Source of the DNA: Streptomyces flaveolus
GTDB taxonomy: Bacteria > Actinomycetota > Actinomycetes > Streptomycetales > Streptomycetaceae
Assembly: GCF_000716535.1 (NCBI RefSeq)
Contig: NZ_JNWV01000027.1
Span: forward strand, 1 to 64,000
Reading direction: 5' to 3'
Length of the DNA stretch: 64,000 nucleotides
Each line of letters opens with the position of its first letter. Position 1 is the stretch's first letter. Under the pieces are notes generated by a model that was given only the letters and a program-made list of their open reading frames with translations, did not search any database and had not been told where the DNA came from. Positions 1-7,784 of the stretch are shown here, piece by piece. A program made the translations under genes and the position numbers.

Positions 1-99
1 CAGCCGGTGGCCGTTCTTGTATCCGGACTCTCACTCCGACGCCGGGGCAAACGCCCGGATCAGGTGGGAACCCGTACACCACTTCTCAGGACGCAACCG

Positions 100-713
100 G
101 TCGGCCGCAGACCGCAGACCGCGAGGCTGGGGCCAGTCAGGCCGACACGCTGCGAACTCGTGCCGCTGGAACCGGTCCGGCCGACAGACCACAGATGGCA
201 TCCGCGAGGCTGGGGCCGATCAGGCCGGCAGATCGCAGACCGCAGACCGTGAGGCTTGAACCGATCAGAAAGGCAGACCGCGGCCCCGCGAGGCAGGGAT
301 CAATCAGCGTGGCAGACCGCAGACCCGCCAGGCTTGAACCGATCAGGACGGCAGACCGCGCCCCCCGCCCCCGAGGCAGGGGCCAATCAACGTGGCAGAC
401 TCCGGACCCCGAAGCAGGGGCCAATCAGTCCGGCGACCGCAGATCCGCGACGCCGGGACCGAGCAGGCCGACAGACCGCAAACCGCAGACCCGCCAGGCT
501 TGAACCGATCAGCCCGGCAGACCGTGGCCCCCAGGCAGGGGCCAATCCACGCAGACTCCGTACCCGGAGGCCGGGCCGATCAGGCCGGCGACCGCAGATC
601 CGCGACGCCGGGACCGATCAGGCCGGCGGACCGCAAACCGCAGAGCCGCCAGGCCGGGACAGATCAGGCCGGCGGACCACAGACCGGAGAATCCGCCAGG
701 CCGAGGCCGATCA
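100..713. repeat. Degenerate tandem repeat array
   Basis: About a dozen imperfect units of roughly 35-50 bp share the core GATCAGGCCGGC followed by GACCGCAGACC and a GCGAGGC(T)GGGGCC or CGCCAGGCTTGAACC variant. Units differ by substitutions and small indels, so no single reading frame is kept; the Pro/Arg/Gln-rich open frames on both strands look like by-products of the repeat. The last core overlaps the stop codon of the downstream-reading hydrolase gene, so the array lies directly 3' of that gene. It is not CRISPR: there are no invariant repeats or regular spacers. Function is unknown. Confidence 0.7.
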
Positions 714-1757
714 GGCCGGCGGGGACGCGAGCCAGTCGAGCAGGATTCGGTTCGTCTCGTCCGGGCGTTCCTGCTGCACGAAGTGCCCGCATCCGTCCAG
801 GATGTGCGAGCCGAGCAGCCCCGGCAGGGTCTCGGCGGAGGCCTTCAGGGCGCCGGCCGGCCAGGCCGGGGAGGCATCCCGCTCACCCCCGATGAACAGC
901 GACGGCTGCGTGATCGGGGCGCCCGCGTGATCGGCCAGGTCCGCCCAGTCCCGGTCCATGTTCCGGTACCGGTTCAGGGCCCCGGTCGTCCCGCTCCGCT
1001 CGAACTCACCGGCGTACACGTCGAGGTCCCGCTCCCCCAGCCAGGACGGCAGTACGCCGACCGGGAAACGGTCACGCAGAGTGCCGCCGGGGCTGACGAA
1101 GTAGGGGGCGGGGGCGCCCGGCGCGGGCATGGTGTCGGCGGACAGGGCCGCGTAGAAGCCGGCGAGCCACCCCCGCACGTCGGGCTCGATCTCGGCCTCC
1201 GCGCGGCCCGGCCGCTGGAAGTACGAGACGTAGAACTCCTCCCCGCCGCCGTCTCCGGTCCCGTCCCCCGCCATCGTCGCGAAGACCTCGCTGGGCCGCG
1301 GGCCGCCCGGCGGGGTGTACGGCACGCTCAGCAGACCCACGGCCCGGAACACGTCCGGCCTGGTCAGCGCGGACACGGCGGCGATCGACGCGCCCCAATC
1401 GTGCCCGACGACCACCGTGGACCGCTCACCCAACGCCTCCACCACGGCGACGTTGTCCGCGAGCAGGTCCAGCATCCGGTACGCGTCCGCGGACTCCGGC
1501 TTGGACGAACGCCCGTACCCACGCACGTCGATCGCCACCGCCCGGTAACCGGCGGCGGCGAGCACCGGCAACTGGTGACGCCATGCGTACCAGGACTCCG
1601 GAAAGCCGTGCAGGAGCAGCACGAGGGGGCCCTGATCGCCTTGCTGCACGGCGTGGGTGCGGCCGGCGGCGGTGGGGAGGAGGTGGTGGGTGAGGGCGGT
1701 GCCGCCCGGAGTCCCGGCGGAGGCTGCGGGGGCGGCGCTGGGGGTGGTGGGCGGCAT
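711..1757 (-). CDS. Alpha/beta hydrolase, epoxide hydrolase-like
   Basis: 348 aa alpha/beta-hydrolase-fold enzyme. HGFPESW (residues 50-56) supplies the HGxP oxyanion motif of epoxide hydrolases. GHDWG places the nucleophile as Asp120 rather than Ser, which is the epoxide hydrolase/haloalkane dehalogenase pattern. DVRGYGRSSKP and a C-terminal GCGHFVQQERP (catalytic His) complete the family signature. It probably hydrolyses an epoxide to a diol in the cytosol; the substrate is unknown. The first ~20 residues are Ala/Pro-rich and unconserved, so the start could be slightly later, but an AAGG sits just upstream of this ATG. The gene appears monocistronic and its 3' end merges into a tandem repeat array. 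Confidence 0.85.
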   Translation of the reverse strand: MPPTTPSAAPAASAGTPGGTALTHHLLPTAAGRTHAVQQGDQGPLVLLLHGFPESWYAWRHQLPVLAAAGYRAVAIDVRGYGRSSKPESADAYRMLDLLADNVAVVEALGERSTVVVGHDWGASIAAVSALTRPDVFRAVGLLSVPYTPPGGPRPSEVFATMAGDGTGDGGGEEFYVSYFQRPGRAEAEIEPDVRGWLAGFYAALSADTMPAPGAPAPYFVSPGGTLRDRFPVGVLPSWLGERDLDVYAGEFERSGTTGALNRYRNMDRDWADLADHAGAPITQPSLFIGGERDASPAWPAGALKASAETLPGLLGSHILDGCGHFVQQERPDETNRILLDWLASPPA

Positions 1758-2181
1758 GGGGCCTTCTGGTGATGGTGTGCCTGCGCGAGCCGAATCTGCG
1801 GTGTGGGTGGTGCCGGTGTGGTCGGCCCGGGTGGGGCGCCGGTTCCGTGCAGTCGGTGACGGGGACGATCATCGGTCGGGGCGCGCGGTCGGTGACGGAG
1901 CCGGGCGGACCGTCGGCGCCGGGCCGCGGCCCAGCGGTGTGGGCGGGCCGTCGGTGCCGGGCTCGTGGCTCTGGGGGCGGGCCGCCCGTCGGGACGGTGT
2001 GCGCGGGCGCGCCGGTGTCCGACGGCTCGCGCTCGGACGGTCGGTCGGGGCCCGCGCGACGATGATCCGCTGGACGGGTCCGGCGAGCACGAGGGTTGTT
2101 GCCCGTTCGGCAAAAGGCGACGGTGTGCGAGGGCACCGCGGCCGGCCGCCTCTGGGTCGCCGTCGAAGGCGCCCGCACACG
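1758..2181. other. Intergenic, no gene recognised
   Basis: About 420 bp between the hydrolase start and the tRNA-Val terminator. Open frames here are low-complexity Arg/Pro/Gly products of GC-rich DNA with no recognisable domain. The stretch should hold the hydrolase promoter, but I see no convincing -35/-10 pair. Confidence 0.5.
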
Positions 2182-2218
2182 CCGACGGCCCACCTGCTGG
2201 TCGCAGGTGGGCCGTCGG
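2182..2218 (-). terminator. Terminator of tRNA-Val(CAC)
   Basis: Perfect 16-bp inverted repeat (2182-2197 with 2203-2218) around a 5-nt loop, just beyond the 3' end of the minus-strand tRNA. There is no U-tract, as usual for streptomycete hairpin terminators. Confidence 0.8.
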
Positions 2219-2224
2219 TCCGGG

Positions 2225-2296
2225 TGGGCGATACTGGGTTCGAACCAGTGACCTCTTCGGTGTGAACGAAGCGCTCTCCCACTGAGCTAATCGCCC
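2225..2296 (-). tRNA. tRNA-Val (anticodon CAC)
   Basis: 72-nt cloverleaf on the minus strand. The acceptor stem GGGCGAT pairs with ATCGCCC, the anticodon stem is CTTCG/CGAAG with loop TTCACAC, and the T arm ACTGG/CCAGT encloses TTCGAAC. Anticodon CAC reads GUG. CCA is not encoded. The body closely matches the three tRNA-Val(GAC) genes near 9.2-9.5 kb. Confidence 0.96.
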
Positions 2297-2380
2297 GGGC
2301 GCAGGAAGAACATTACCCCATGTCAGGGGGTGCCTCCGACCGGAGCGGGGCGGCGAGGGCCGTCCGCCCCGGAAGTTCCG

Positions 2381-2857
2381 TCACTGGTCCTTGATCTTCC
2401 ACGGCATGACGAAGCCGAACTTCCACAGGTAGATCCCGGCGAGCACGCCGATGATCACCAGCCCGATCACGGTCAGTGCGATGTTGCGGCGGCGCACCTT
2501 GGGGTCGAGGGCCCGGTGGGCCGCCTCGGTGACCTTGCGCTTGGTCCAGCGGAGCACGAGCTGGGCCCAGACGAACTCGGTCGCCCAGATGGCCATGCCC
2601 CCGAAGATCACCACCCAGCCGGGCCCGGGCAGCGGCAGCATGACGATCCCCGCGCCGACCACCGCGAGGCCGACCACGAAGACCCCGACCTGCCAGCTCA
2701 GGTGCAGGAGCCGGCGGGCCTTGATGAATTCCGGCGCGCGTGAGCCGAGCCCGCGCTCGGCCTCGTGCCCGGCCTGCTGCTCGCCCTCGGGCCGGTCCGT
2801 CCTCGCCTCGTCCGCTGCCACGGCGACCTCGCCCGGCTCGTCACTCCCCGTATTCAT
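2381..2857 (-). CDS. PGPGW-motif membrane protein (TIGR02611-like)
   Basis: 158 aa from the ATG at 2857; an in-frame start 33 nt upstream is possible. The N-terminal ~45 residues are charged and disordered. They are followed by two hydrophobic segments around the hallmark PLPGPGW motif, a basic loop with LDPKVRRRNI, and a third transmembrane segment near the C-terminus (IGLVIIGVLAGIYLW). This is the PF09656/TIGR02611 family of putative actinobacterial membrane proteins with no known biochemical role. It is divergent from ssgB across ~190 bp. Confidence 0.85.
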   Translation of the reverse strand: MNTGSDEPGEVAVAADEARTDRPEGEQQAGHEAERGLGSRAPEFIKARRLLHLSWQVGVFVVGLAVVGAGIVMLPLPGPGWVVIFGGMAIWATEFVWAQLVLRWTKRKVTEAAHRALDPKVRRRNIALTVIGLVIIGVLAGIYLWKFGFVMPWKIKDQ

Positions 2858-2949
2858 ACAGACAAACCCTACCCGAGTGAATCCAGTCACTGGAATGGTC
2901 GTAGGTCTGGTACGAGTTCTCGGCCGGAAGAGTTACGTAAACACACGCA

Positions 2950-2967
2950 AAACCCTCAGAGGGGTTT
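2950..2967. promoter_or_regulatory. Inverted repeat upstream of ssgB
   Basis: AAACCC (2950-2955) and GGGTTT (2962-2967) are complementary, with CCTCAGAGG nested in the centre. It lies about 80 nt before the ssgB start in the shared divergent region, so it could be an operator for ssgB or for the membrane protein. No regulator is assignable. Confidence 0.35.
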
Positions 2968-3048
2968 ACAACGGCACCGTAGGTGGCATGTCGATTTCGC
3001 CGACGTGCGAATCCCCGAGCGCACACTGAGCGAAAGGCCCTGGCGCTT

Positions 3049-3462
3049 ATGAACACCACGGTCAGCTGCGAGCTGCACCTGCGCCTCGTTGTGTCGAGCG
3101 AGTCCTCCCTGCCTGTCCCCGCAGGCCTGCGGTACGACACGGCCGACCCCTACGCCGTGCACGCCACCTTCCACACCGGAGCCGAGGAGACCGTCGAGTG
3201 GGTGTTCGCCCGCGACCTCCTCGCCGAGGGGCTTCACCGGCCCACCGGCACCGGCGACGTCCGCGTCTGGCCATCCCGCAGTCATGGTCAGGGCGTCGTG
3301 TGCATCGCCCTCAGCTCCCCGGAGGGGGAAGCCCTGCTTGAGGCCCCCGCGCGGGCCCTGGAGTCCTTCCTGAAGCGAACCGACGCCGCCGTGCCGCCCG
3401 GCACGGAACACCGGCACTTCGACCTGGATCAGGAGCTCTCGCACATCTTGGCGGAGAGCTAG
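3049..3462 (+). CDS. ssgB: Sporulation regulator SsgB (SsgA-like protein)
   Basis: 137 aa, the expected SsgB length. It is a single SALP domain, with the N-terminus MNTTVSCELHLRLVVSSESS, central FARDLLAEGL and GDVRVWPSRS, and C-terminal HFDLDQELSHILAES. In Streptomyces, SsgA-like proteins control sporulation-specific division; SsgB localises to future septum sites and recruits FtsZ in aerial hyphae. The start is set by conservation; in-frame codons upstream give an unconserved extension. In S. coelicolor ssgB is reported to depend on the stress sigma factor SigH, but I cannot assign that promoter here by eye. Its presence is a strong marker for a morphologically complex actinomycete. Confidence 0.95.
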   Translation: MNTTVSCELHLRLVVSSESSLPVPAGLRYDTADPYAVHATFHTGAEETVEWVFARDLLAEGLHRPTGTGDVRVWPSRSHGQGVVCIALSSPEGEALLEAPARALESFLKRTDAAVPPGTEHRHFDLDQELSHILAES

Positions 3463-3779
3463 GTCGCGGCCCTTCCGAGCAGCCCGGCGCCGTCCACTCG
3501 GGGAGACGGCTCGGGCCAAGACAACCGCATACGGCACAGGCCGGCGCCGTCACCGTGAGCGTCACGGAGGCGGCGTCCAGCTGTGGGCGCCCGGCTGCGC
3601 TCCGTGTGCGTCCGACCGCGCTCCGTCCGGGTGGCCCGGCGCGGGAACTCCCGGGGGACGGGCCGCGTTCCACCGGCGAGCGAGAGGTCGGGCACACACG
3701 GGTGCGGTGGGCGCGGTTGTCGCTACCATCGGCCAGCATCGGCGGGCGCCCGCCCGACCCCCAGGCCAGGGAGCGAAAC
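3463..3779. other. Intergenic between ssgB and CGNR gene
   Basis: 317 bp without a supported gene. An in-frame open extension upstream of the CGNR gene exists but has no conserved content. This stretch should contain the CGNR gene promoter. Confidence 0.5.
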
Positions 3780-4340
3780 GTGCTGATCACCCACGACACC
3801 CGGTGCGCCCTCGACACCGTGGTGGATCTGGTGAACACCGCGCCGGAGGACGACGCGGCGGCGGACGGACTGCCCGATGTCCCGGCTCTTGCGGATTTCG
3901 TACGAAGCCACAAGATGAGCGATGTCGGATTGCTCTCGGAGTTCGACCTCTCCGCGGTGCGCAGGGTCCGGGCGCGGTTCGCGGCGATCTTCGCGGCCCC
4001 GGACGCCCGGTCCGCCGCAATGATGATCAACGAACTGGTCGCCGCGGCGGGCACCACGCCCCGTCTGACCGACCACGACGGCTATGACTGGCATGTGCAC
4101 TACTTCGCCCCGGGTGCTTCCGTGGCGGACCATCTCGCCGCGGACTGCGGGATGGCACTCGCCTTCTTCGTCGTGGCCGGCGAGCAGGAACGGCTGCGGC
4201 GCTGCGAGGCACCGGACTGCCGGCGCGCCTTCGTGGATCTGTCCCGCAACCGCTCGCGCCGCTACTGCGACAGCCGCACCTGCGGCAACCGTCTGCACGT
4301 CGCCGCCTACCGGGCCCGGCGCAAGGAGGCGGCGGGCTGA
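3780..4340 (+). CDS. CGNR zinc-finger regulator (ABATE-type)
   Basis: 186 aa. The N-terminal ~125 residues resemble the ABATE domain, a putative stress-induced regulator region. The C-terminus carries the CGNR zinc finger: CEAPDC, then YCDSRTCGNR, giving four zinc-binding Cys, followed by the basic AAYRARRK. The family is taken to be DNA-binding and transcriptional; targets are unknown. A GTG start is chosen because GGGAG lies six nt upstream and the domain begins shortly after (LITHDTRCALDTVVDLVNT). It stands alone between ssgB and a convergent small ORF. A second CGNR protein is encoded at 62.0 kb. Confidence 0.88.
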   Translation: MLITHDTRCALDTVVDLVNTAPEDDAAADGLPDVPALADFVRSHKMSDVGLLSEFDLSAVRRVRARFAAIFAAPDARSAAMMINELVAAAGTTPRLTDHDGYDWHVHYFAPGASVADHLAADCGMALAFFVVAGEQERLRRCEAPDCRRAFVDLSRNRSRRYCDSRTCGNRLHVAAYRARRKEAAG

Positions 4341-4439
4341 GAAGACGACGGGCCGAGAAGGCGGCGGGCCGAGGTGTTCTCCGCCCGCCCCGGTGCGACG
4401 TCGGTCCCGGCGGGTGGCGCCGGGACGGACGTGTACGGC

Positions 4440-4592
4440 TCACAGCAACAGCAGGTCGTGCAGCGCAGCCATGAGCAGCAGACACCCGATCACCGCAAGG
4501 AAGATCATCAGCGGTGGCTGGGAAAGGGCGAAGAGGCACCCGCGCGGCTCGTCCTTCGGCGGCGCGGCCTCGCTCTGTTGCGTGTCCAGCAT
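4440..4592 (-). CDS. Small single-pass membrane protein
   Basis: 50 aa from the ATG at 4592. An acidic hydrophilic head (MLDTQQSEAAPPKDEPRG) is followed by one transmembrane segment (PPLMIFLAVIGCLLLMAAL) and the tail HDLLLL. The frame stays open further upstream to a GTG at 4718, but that extension is Arg/Ser-rich and unlikely. The ribosome-binding site is weak (CGCGAG close to the ATG). No family is recognised; the soluble-head/TM layout is typical of small conserved streptomycete proteins. Confidence 0.5.
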   Translation of the reverse strand: MLDTQQSEAAPPKDEPRGCLFALSQPPLMIFLAVIGCLLLMAALHDLLLL

Positions 4593-4746
4593 CTCGCGGC
4601 CGATGATGGCGCACCCGACGGGCCGTCCGCGATCAACGCTCACGGATCTTGGGGAGTTCGCCGAATACCGTGAGGTCTCGTTCGGGTCGTGAACGATTCC
4701 GGACGTCCACTGACCCACTGTGTCGTTTCAGCGAGTCATGTGACTG

Positions 4747-5190
4747 TCATATGCCGTGCTTCTTCAAGATGGCCTCGATGTCGCTGAAGTCCTCGGCCGA
4801 GTCGGCGGCCCGGGGCGTGCCGGTCCGCGGCCCGGCCGTGGGGCGCGCCATGGGCCGGGGAGCCTCGCCCAGGGACGGCGCCGAGGCCGCGGGTGCCACC
4901 GCGTCCCGCCCGGCCGCCTCGCGACCCGCACCTCCGCGCCGTCGCTCCACGGCGCGGGTGCCGGCGAACAGCAGCCAGGCCGCGCCCAGCACTCCGAAGC
5001 CCGCCCAGGCGGTGGGGCTGAGGGCGGTGTCGGCCAGCCAGCCGACGACCCCGGTCATGACCAGGCCGATCGGCACCAGCGAGTAGGCCGCGAGGCGGGC
5101 CGCCGCCAGGAAACGCTTGCGGTAGGCCGTGACCACCGCGATACCCAGGCCCGCCGCGGACACGGCGGAGCAGACTGTCTCGGCAATCAT
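4747..5190 (-). CDS. Two- to three-TM membrane protein, hypothetical
   Basis: 147 aa. The start ATG at 5190 follows a strong AGGAGG. Hydrophobic segments lie at about residues 5-22, 36-55 and 62-77. A Pro/Ala/Arg-rich cytoplasmic linker then ends in an acidic-amphipathic C-terminal tag, DFSDIEAILKKHGI, which looks like a conserved protein-interaction tail. No catalytic motif is visible. It is transcribed away from the DsbA-like gene at 5.4 kb. I do not recognise the function. Confidence 0.72.
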   Translation of the reverse strand: MIAETVCSAVSAAGLGIAVVTAYRKRFLAAARLAAYSLVPIGLVMTGVVGWLADTALSPTAWAGFGVLGAAWLLFAGTRAVERRRGGAGREAAGRDAVAPAASAPSLGEAPRPMARPTAGPRTGTPRAADSAEDFSDIEAILKKHGI

Positions 5191-5310
5191 CCGTCCTCCT
5201 GGCGGGCTCGTTCGTCGCTTCCATCGTGCACCGCCCCGTGCCCGCGATGCCATGCCCCAGCCAGACATCAGGGACATCTCCGGGTCACCTCCTACGGAAG
5301 TGCCGGTCCT

Positions 5311-5348
5311 GGTCAAAGCCCGGAGTGCTCCAGGTCAAAGCCCGGAGT
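5311..5348. repeat. 22-bp-period direct repeat
   Basis: GGTCAAAGCCCGGAGT occurs at 5311-5326 and again at 5333-5348, and CCGGTCCT flanks both ends. It sits ~75 nt upstream of the DsbA-like gene, in its probable promoter region. It could be two operator half-sites two helical turns apart or a simple duplication. Confidence 0.6.
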
Positions 5349-5423
5349 ACCGGTCCTCGGCCCCCGCGGGCCGGCCCAGGTCCCGATTGGGTCGCCCGGC
5401 CCCGGCCTGGAAGACTGGTGGCC

Positions 5424-5948
5424 ATGAGCGACTCCTCCCCCGCACGCACCGAAGCCCTCGTCCTCGACGTCTGGTGCGAACTGCAGTGCCCCGACTGCCG
5501 CACCGCCCTGGAAGACGTCCGCGCCCTGCGCGCCCGCTACGGCGACCGACTGGAGCTGCGGCTGCGGCACTTCCCGCTGGAGAAGCACAAGCACGCCTTC
5601 GCCGCCGCCCAGGCCGCCGAGGAGGCGCTGGAGCAGGGCAAGGGCTGGCCGTACGTGGAGGCCGTGCTGGAGCGGGTGGAGGAGCTGGACCGTCAGGGAG
5701 AACCCTTCCTGGTCGAGGTGGCCCGGGAACTCGGCCTGGACGCGGAGGAGTTCGACACGGCGTTGATCGACGGCCGGCACATCCTGGCCGTCGACGCCGA
5801 CCAGGCCGAGGGCAAGGCGATCGGCGTCACGGGCACCCCGACGTACGTCATCGACGGCGAGCGCCTCGACGGGGGCAAGAGCCAGGAGGGCCTGCGCGAG
5901 CGCATCGAGGAGATCGCGGACCGGCTGCTGGCCGGCCGGGAGGCCTGA
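5424..5948 (+). CDS. DsbA/FrnE-like thioredoxin-fold protein
   Basis: 174 aa, cytoplasmic (no signal peptide). An N-terminal beta strand leads to C18 and a CPDC redox pair (C22/C25), where DsbA-type oxidoreductases carry CxxC. A helical insertion follows (LEKHKHAFAAAQAAEEAL), then GVTGTPTYVIDG with the cis-Pro after the Thr, diagnostic of DsbA-fold proteins. It probably acts as a thiol-disulfide oxidoreductase or isomerase related to FrnE. The ATG at 5424 is chosen because the conserved fold starts directly after it; an upstream in-frame ATG would include the direct-repeat region. Confidence 0.82.
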   Translation: MSDSSPARTEALVLDVWCELQCPDCRTALEDVRALRARYGDRLELRLRHFPLEKHKHAFAAAQAAEEALEQGKGWPYVEAVLERVEELDRQGEPFLVEVARELGLDAEEFDTALIDGRHILAVDADQAEGKAIGVTGTPTYVIDGERLDGGKSQEGLRERIEEIADRLLAGREA

Positions 5949-6057
5949 CGGAGGGCGGGGCGAGGCTCCGGGCGGCTGACGAGGGCCCGGCGGCTCGCGC
6001 CCCGTCGCTCCACGGCACGCGGCAGCGGCACGGGCACAGGCGCGGGAACGGGCACGC

Positions 6058-6107
6058 GCAGTCCTACAGCAGCGGCTTGCTCGCAGTCCTACAGCAGCGG
6101 CTTGCTC
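6058..6107. repeat. Perfect 25-bp tandem duplication over a stop codon
   Basis: The 25 bp at 6058-6082 are repeated exactly at 6083-6107. On the minus strand the unit reads through the last codons (SKPLL) and stop of the GNAT gene ending at 6089. The downstream copy is therefore an untranslated echo of the gene's 3' end. Confidence 0.95.
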
Positions 6108-6913
6108 AGGGAATGGGTCACCGTCTCGTAGCCGAGCGACGCGTACAGCCGCTCGGCCGGGGTGTTGCCCGCGAACACGTTGAGGCCGAGGACCGTCCGG
6201 CCGGCCTCGATCGCCTGGCGCTCCGCCAGCAGCATGAGCGTGCGGCCGTGTCCTCGGCCGCGGTGGGCGGCGTCGGCCTCCACGTCGAACACGAACGCCT
6301 TGGTTTCCTCCAGGGCCAGCCAGAGGGTGCCCACCCGGACGCCCGCGTGCTCCAGCACGCTGAAGAGCACGCCCTCGGTCGCGAGCCCGTGCGGCAACAG
6401 CCGCGCGTGGTCGTCGCGGGCCTTGGCCCGGGCCGCGGCCTCGGGGATGCCCCGCCCGATCCACCCGCGCGCGTACCGCTCGCTCTCCGCCTCCTGCCAG
6501 GCGGCGAACTCGGCCTCGGTCATGGGTCGCGCGTGGCTGCCCGGGGGCAGCGCGGGCGGGGTGCTGCCGAGGCGTTTCTCCATGCCGCGGTTGCGCACCG
6601 TGTAACCGAGAGCTCCGAACAGGCGCAGCGCGGCGTCCGCCGTGGCGGGCACCACCGCCTCCATCTGTACGCAGCCCCAGGCGCGGGCCGCCTCCTCCGC
6701 GGCGAGCGCGGCCACGGTGCCCCGGCCACGCCGCCGGTCGGGCTCGGCGATCCGCAGGTCGATGAGGCGGGCCACCGAGGCGCCGAGGGACGGCGAGGTG
6801 CCGAGGTGGATCTCGCCGACGGGACGGCTGTTCACGCACACCGCGTAACGGCGGGAACGGGATCCGTCGGGGTGCTGCTGGAGCGGCTCGGCCGGCCGCA
6901 GGGTCGTGGTCAT
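6089..6913 (-). CDS. Tandem GNAT-domain acetyltransferase
   Basis: 274 aa with two GNAT-fold halves. The first (residues ~1-120) has the motif A-like DRRRGRGTVAALAAEEA and GALGYTVRNRGMEKRL. The second (~130-274) has the stronger acetyl-CoA loop HRGRGHGRTLMLLAERQA and a classical ending, NVFAGNTPAERLYASLGYETV. The C-terminal half looks catalytic. The acceptor substrate is unknown. The start is placed at the ATG at 6913 (MTTTLRP); another Met lies six codons upstream. The last five codons plus stop lie inside a perfect 25-bp tandem duplication. Confidence 0.85.
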   Translation of the reverse strand: MTTTLRPAEPLQQHPDGSRSRRYAVCVNSRPVGEIHLGTSPSLGASVARLIDLRIAEPDRRRGRGTVAALAAEEAARAWGCVQMEAVVPATADAALRLFGALGYTVRNRGMEKRLGSTPPALPPGSHARPMTEAEFAAWQEAESERYARGWIGRGIPEAAARAKARDDHARLLPHGLATEGVLFSVLEHAGVRVGTLWLALEETKAFVFDVEADAAHRGRGHGRTLMLLAERQAIEAGRTVLGLNVFAGNTPAERLYASLGYETVTHSLSKPLL

Positions 6914-6962
6914 CACAGGTGTTCTACCCACGACGACCGCCCGCGTCAGCCCGTTTTCCGGC

Positions 6963-7784
6963 TCAGGGTTCCAGGTTCCGTCCGGCCTGCTCGTCGAAGA
7001 TCCGCATGGCCTCGGCGGCCACCGGGCCCCCGGCGCCGGGCAGTTCGCGGTCGTCGATCTGGTGCAGGGCCTGTACGTCCCGCAGGGTGGAGGTCAGGAA
7101 GACTTCGTCGGCGCGCTGGAGGACGTCCAGCGGCAGGTCGGTCTCCTTGGCGCCGACCCACTCGATCACCAGGGCCCGGGTGATGCCGGCCAGACAGCCG
7201 GAGGTGACCGGCGGGGTGTGGATCTCGCCGTCCAGGACGACGAAGACGTTGGACCCGGTGCCCTCGCAGAGCTGTCCGACGGTGTTGCCGAACAGTGCCT
7301 CGGAGGCGCCGTGTTGGTGGGCGCGGGCCAGGGCGACGACGTTCTCGGCGTACGAGGTGCTCTTCACGCCGGCGAGGGCGCCGCGTTCGTTGCGGGTCCA
7401 CGGGACGGTGATCGCCGCCGTGGAGTCCGGGCGGCGGCTGGTCCCGCCGACGGCGACCACGAGGGTCGGGCCCTGTTCGCCCCGGTCGGAGCCGAGTGGG
7501 CCGTGGCCGCCGGTGTAGGTGATCCGCAGCCGGCCGAGCGGCACCGGGTCCGCCTCCAGGACGGCCGTACAGGCGCGGCGCACCTCGTCGTGGTCCGGGT
7601 CGGGCAGGCCGAGGCTGCGGGCCGAGCGGGTCAGCCGGTCCAGGTGCCGGGTGAGCGCGAACGGTGTGCCGTGGACCGCCTTGACGGTCTCGAAGACGCC
7701 GTCGCCGACGGTCAGCCCGTGGTCGAGGACGGAGATCCTGGCGGACTCCATGTCCCGCAGCTCGCCGTCCAGCCAGATCCTCAC
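6963..7784 (-). CDS. pabC: Aminotransferase class IV / aminodeoxychorismate lyase
   Basis: 273 aa fold-type IV PLP enzyme. MRIWLDGEL and VLDHGLTVGDGVFETVKA form the N-terminal part. KSTSYAENVVALARA holds the PLP lysine (the K of VKSTSY), and GTGSNVFVV and TSTLRDVQAL complete the cofactor site. It probably converts 4-amino-4-deoxychorismate to p-aminobenzoate plus pyruvate in the folate pathway. Support comes from the partner gene: its GTG start shares four nucleotides (GTGA) with the stop of the chorismate-binding enzyme upstream, so the two are translationally coupled. A branched-chain or D-amino-acid aminotransferase is the alternative. Confidence 0.85.
   Translation of the reverse strand: MRIWLDGELRDMESARISVLDHGLTVGDGVFETVKAVHGTPFALTRHLDRLTRSARSLGLPDPDHDEVRRACTAVLEADPVPLGRLRITYTGGHGPLGSDRGEQGPTLVVAVGGTSRRPDSTAAITVPWTRNERGALAGVKSTSYAENVVALARAHQHGASEALFGNTVGQLCEGTGSNVFVVLDGEIHTPPVTSGCLAGITRALVIEWVGAKETDLPLDVLQRADEVFLTSTLRDVQALHQIDDRELPGAGGPVAAEAMRIFDEQAGRNLEP

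Noticed and set aside
137..930. Open frames within the repeat array, including one with recurring LIGSSLAGLRSA-like peptides
   Set aside because: Each frame persists only because the DNA is repetitive and stop-poor. Units change frame through indels, and no ribosome-binding site or conserved domain is present.
5129..7183. A 684-codon plus-strand open frame
   Set aside because: It overlaps the DsbA-like gene out of frame and then the GNAT gene antisense; it has no recognisable domain.
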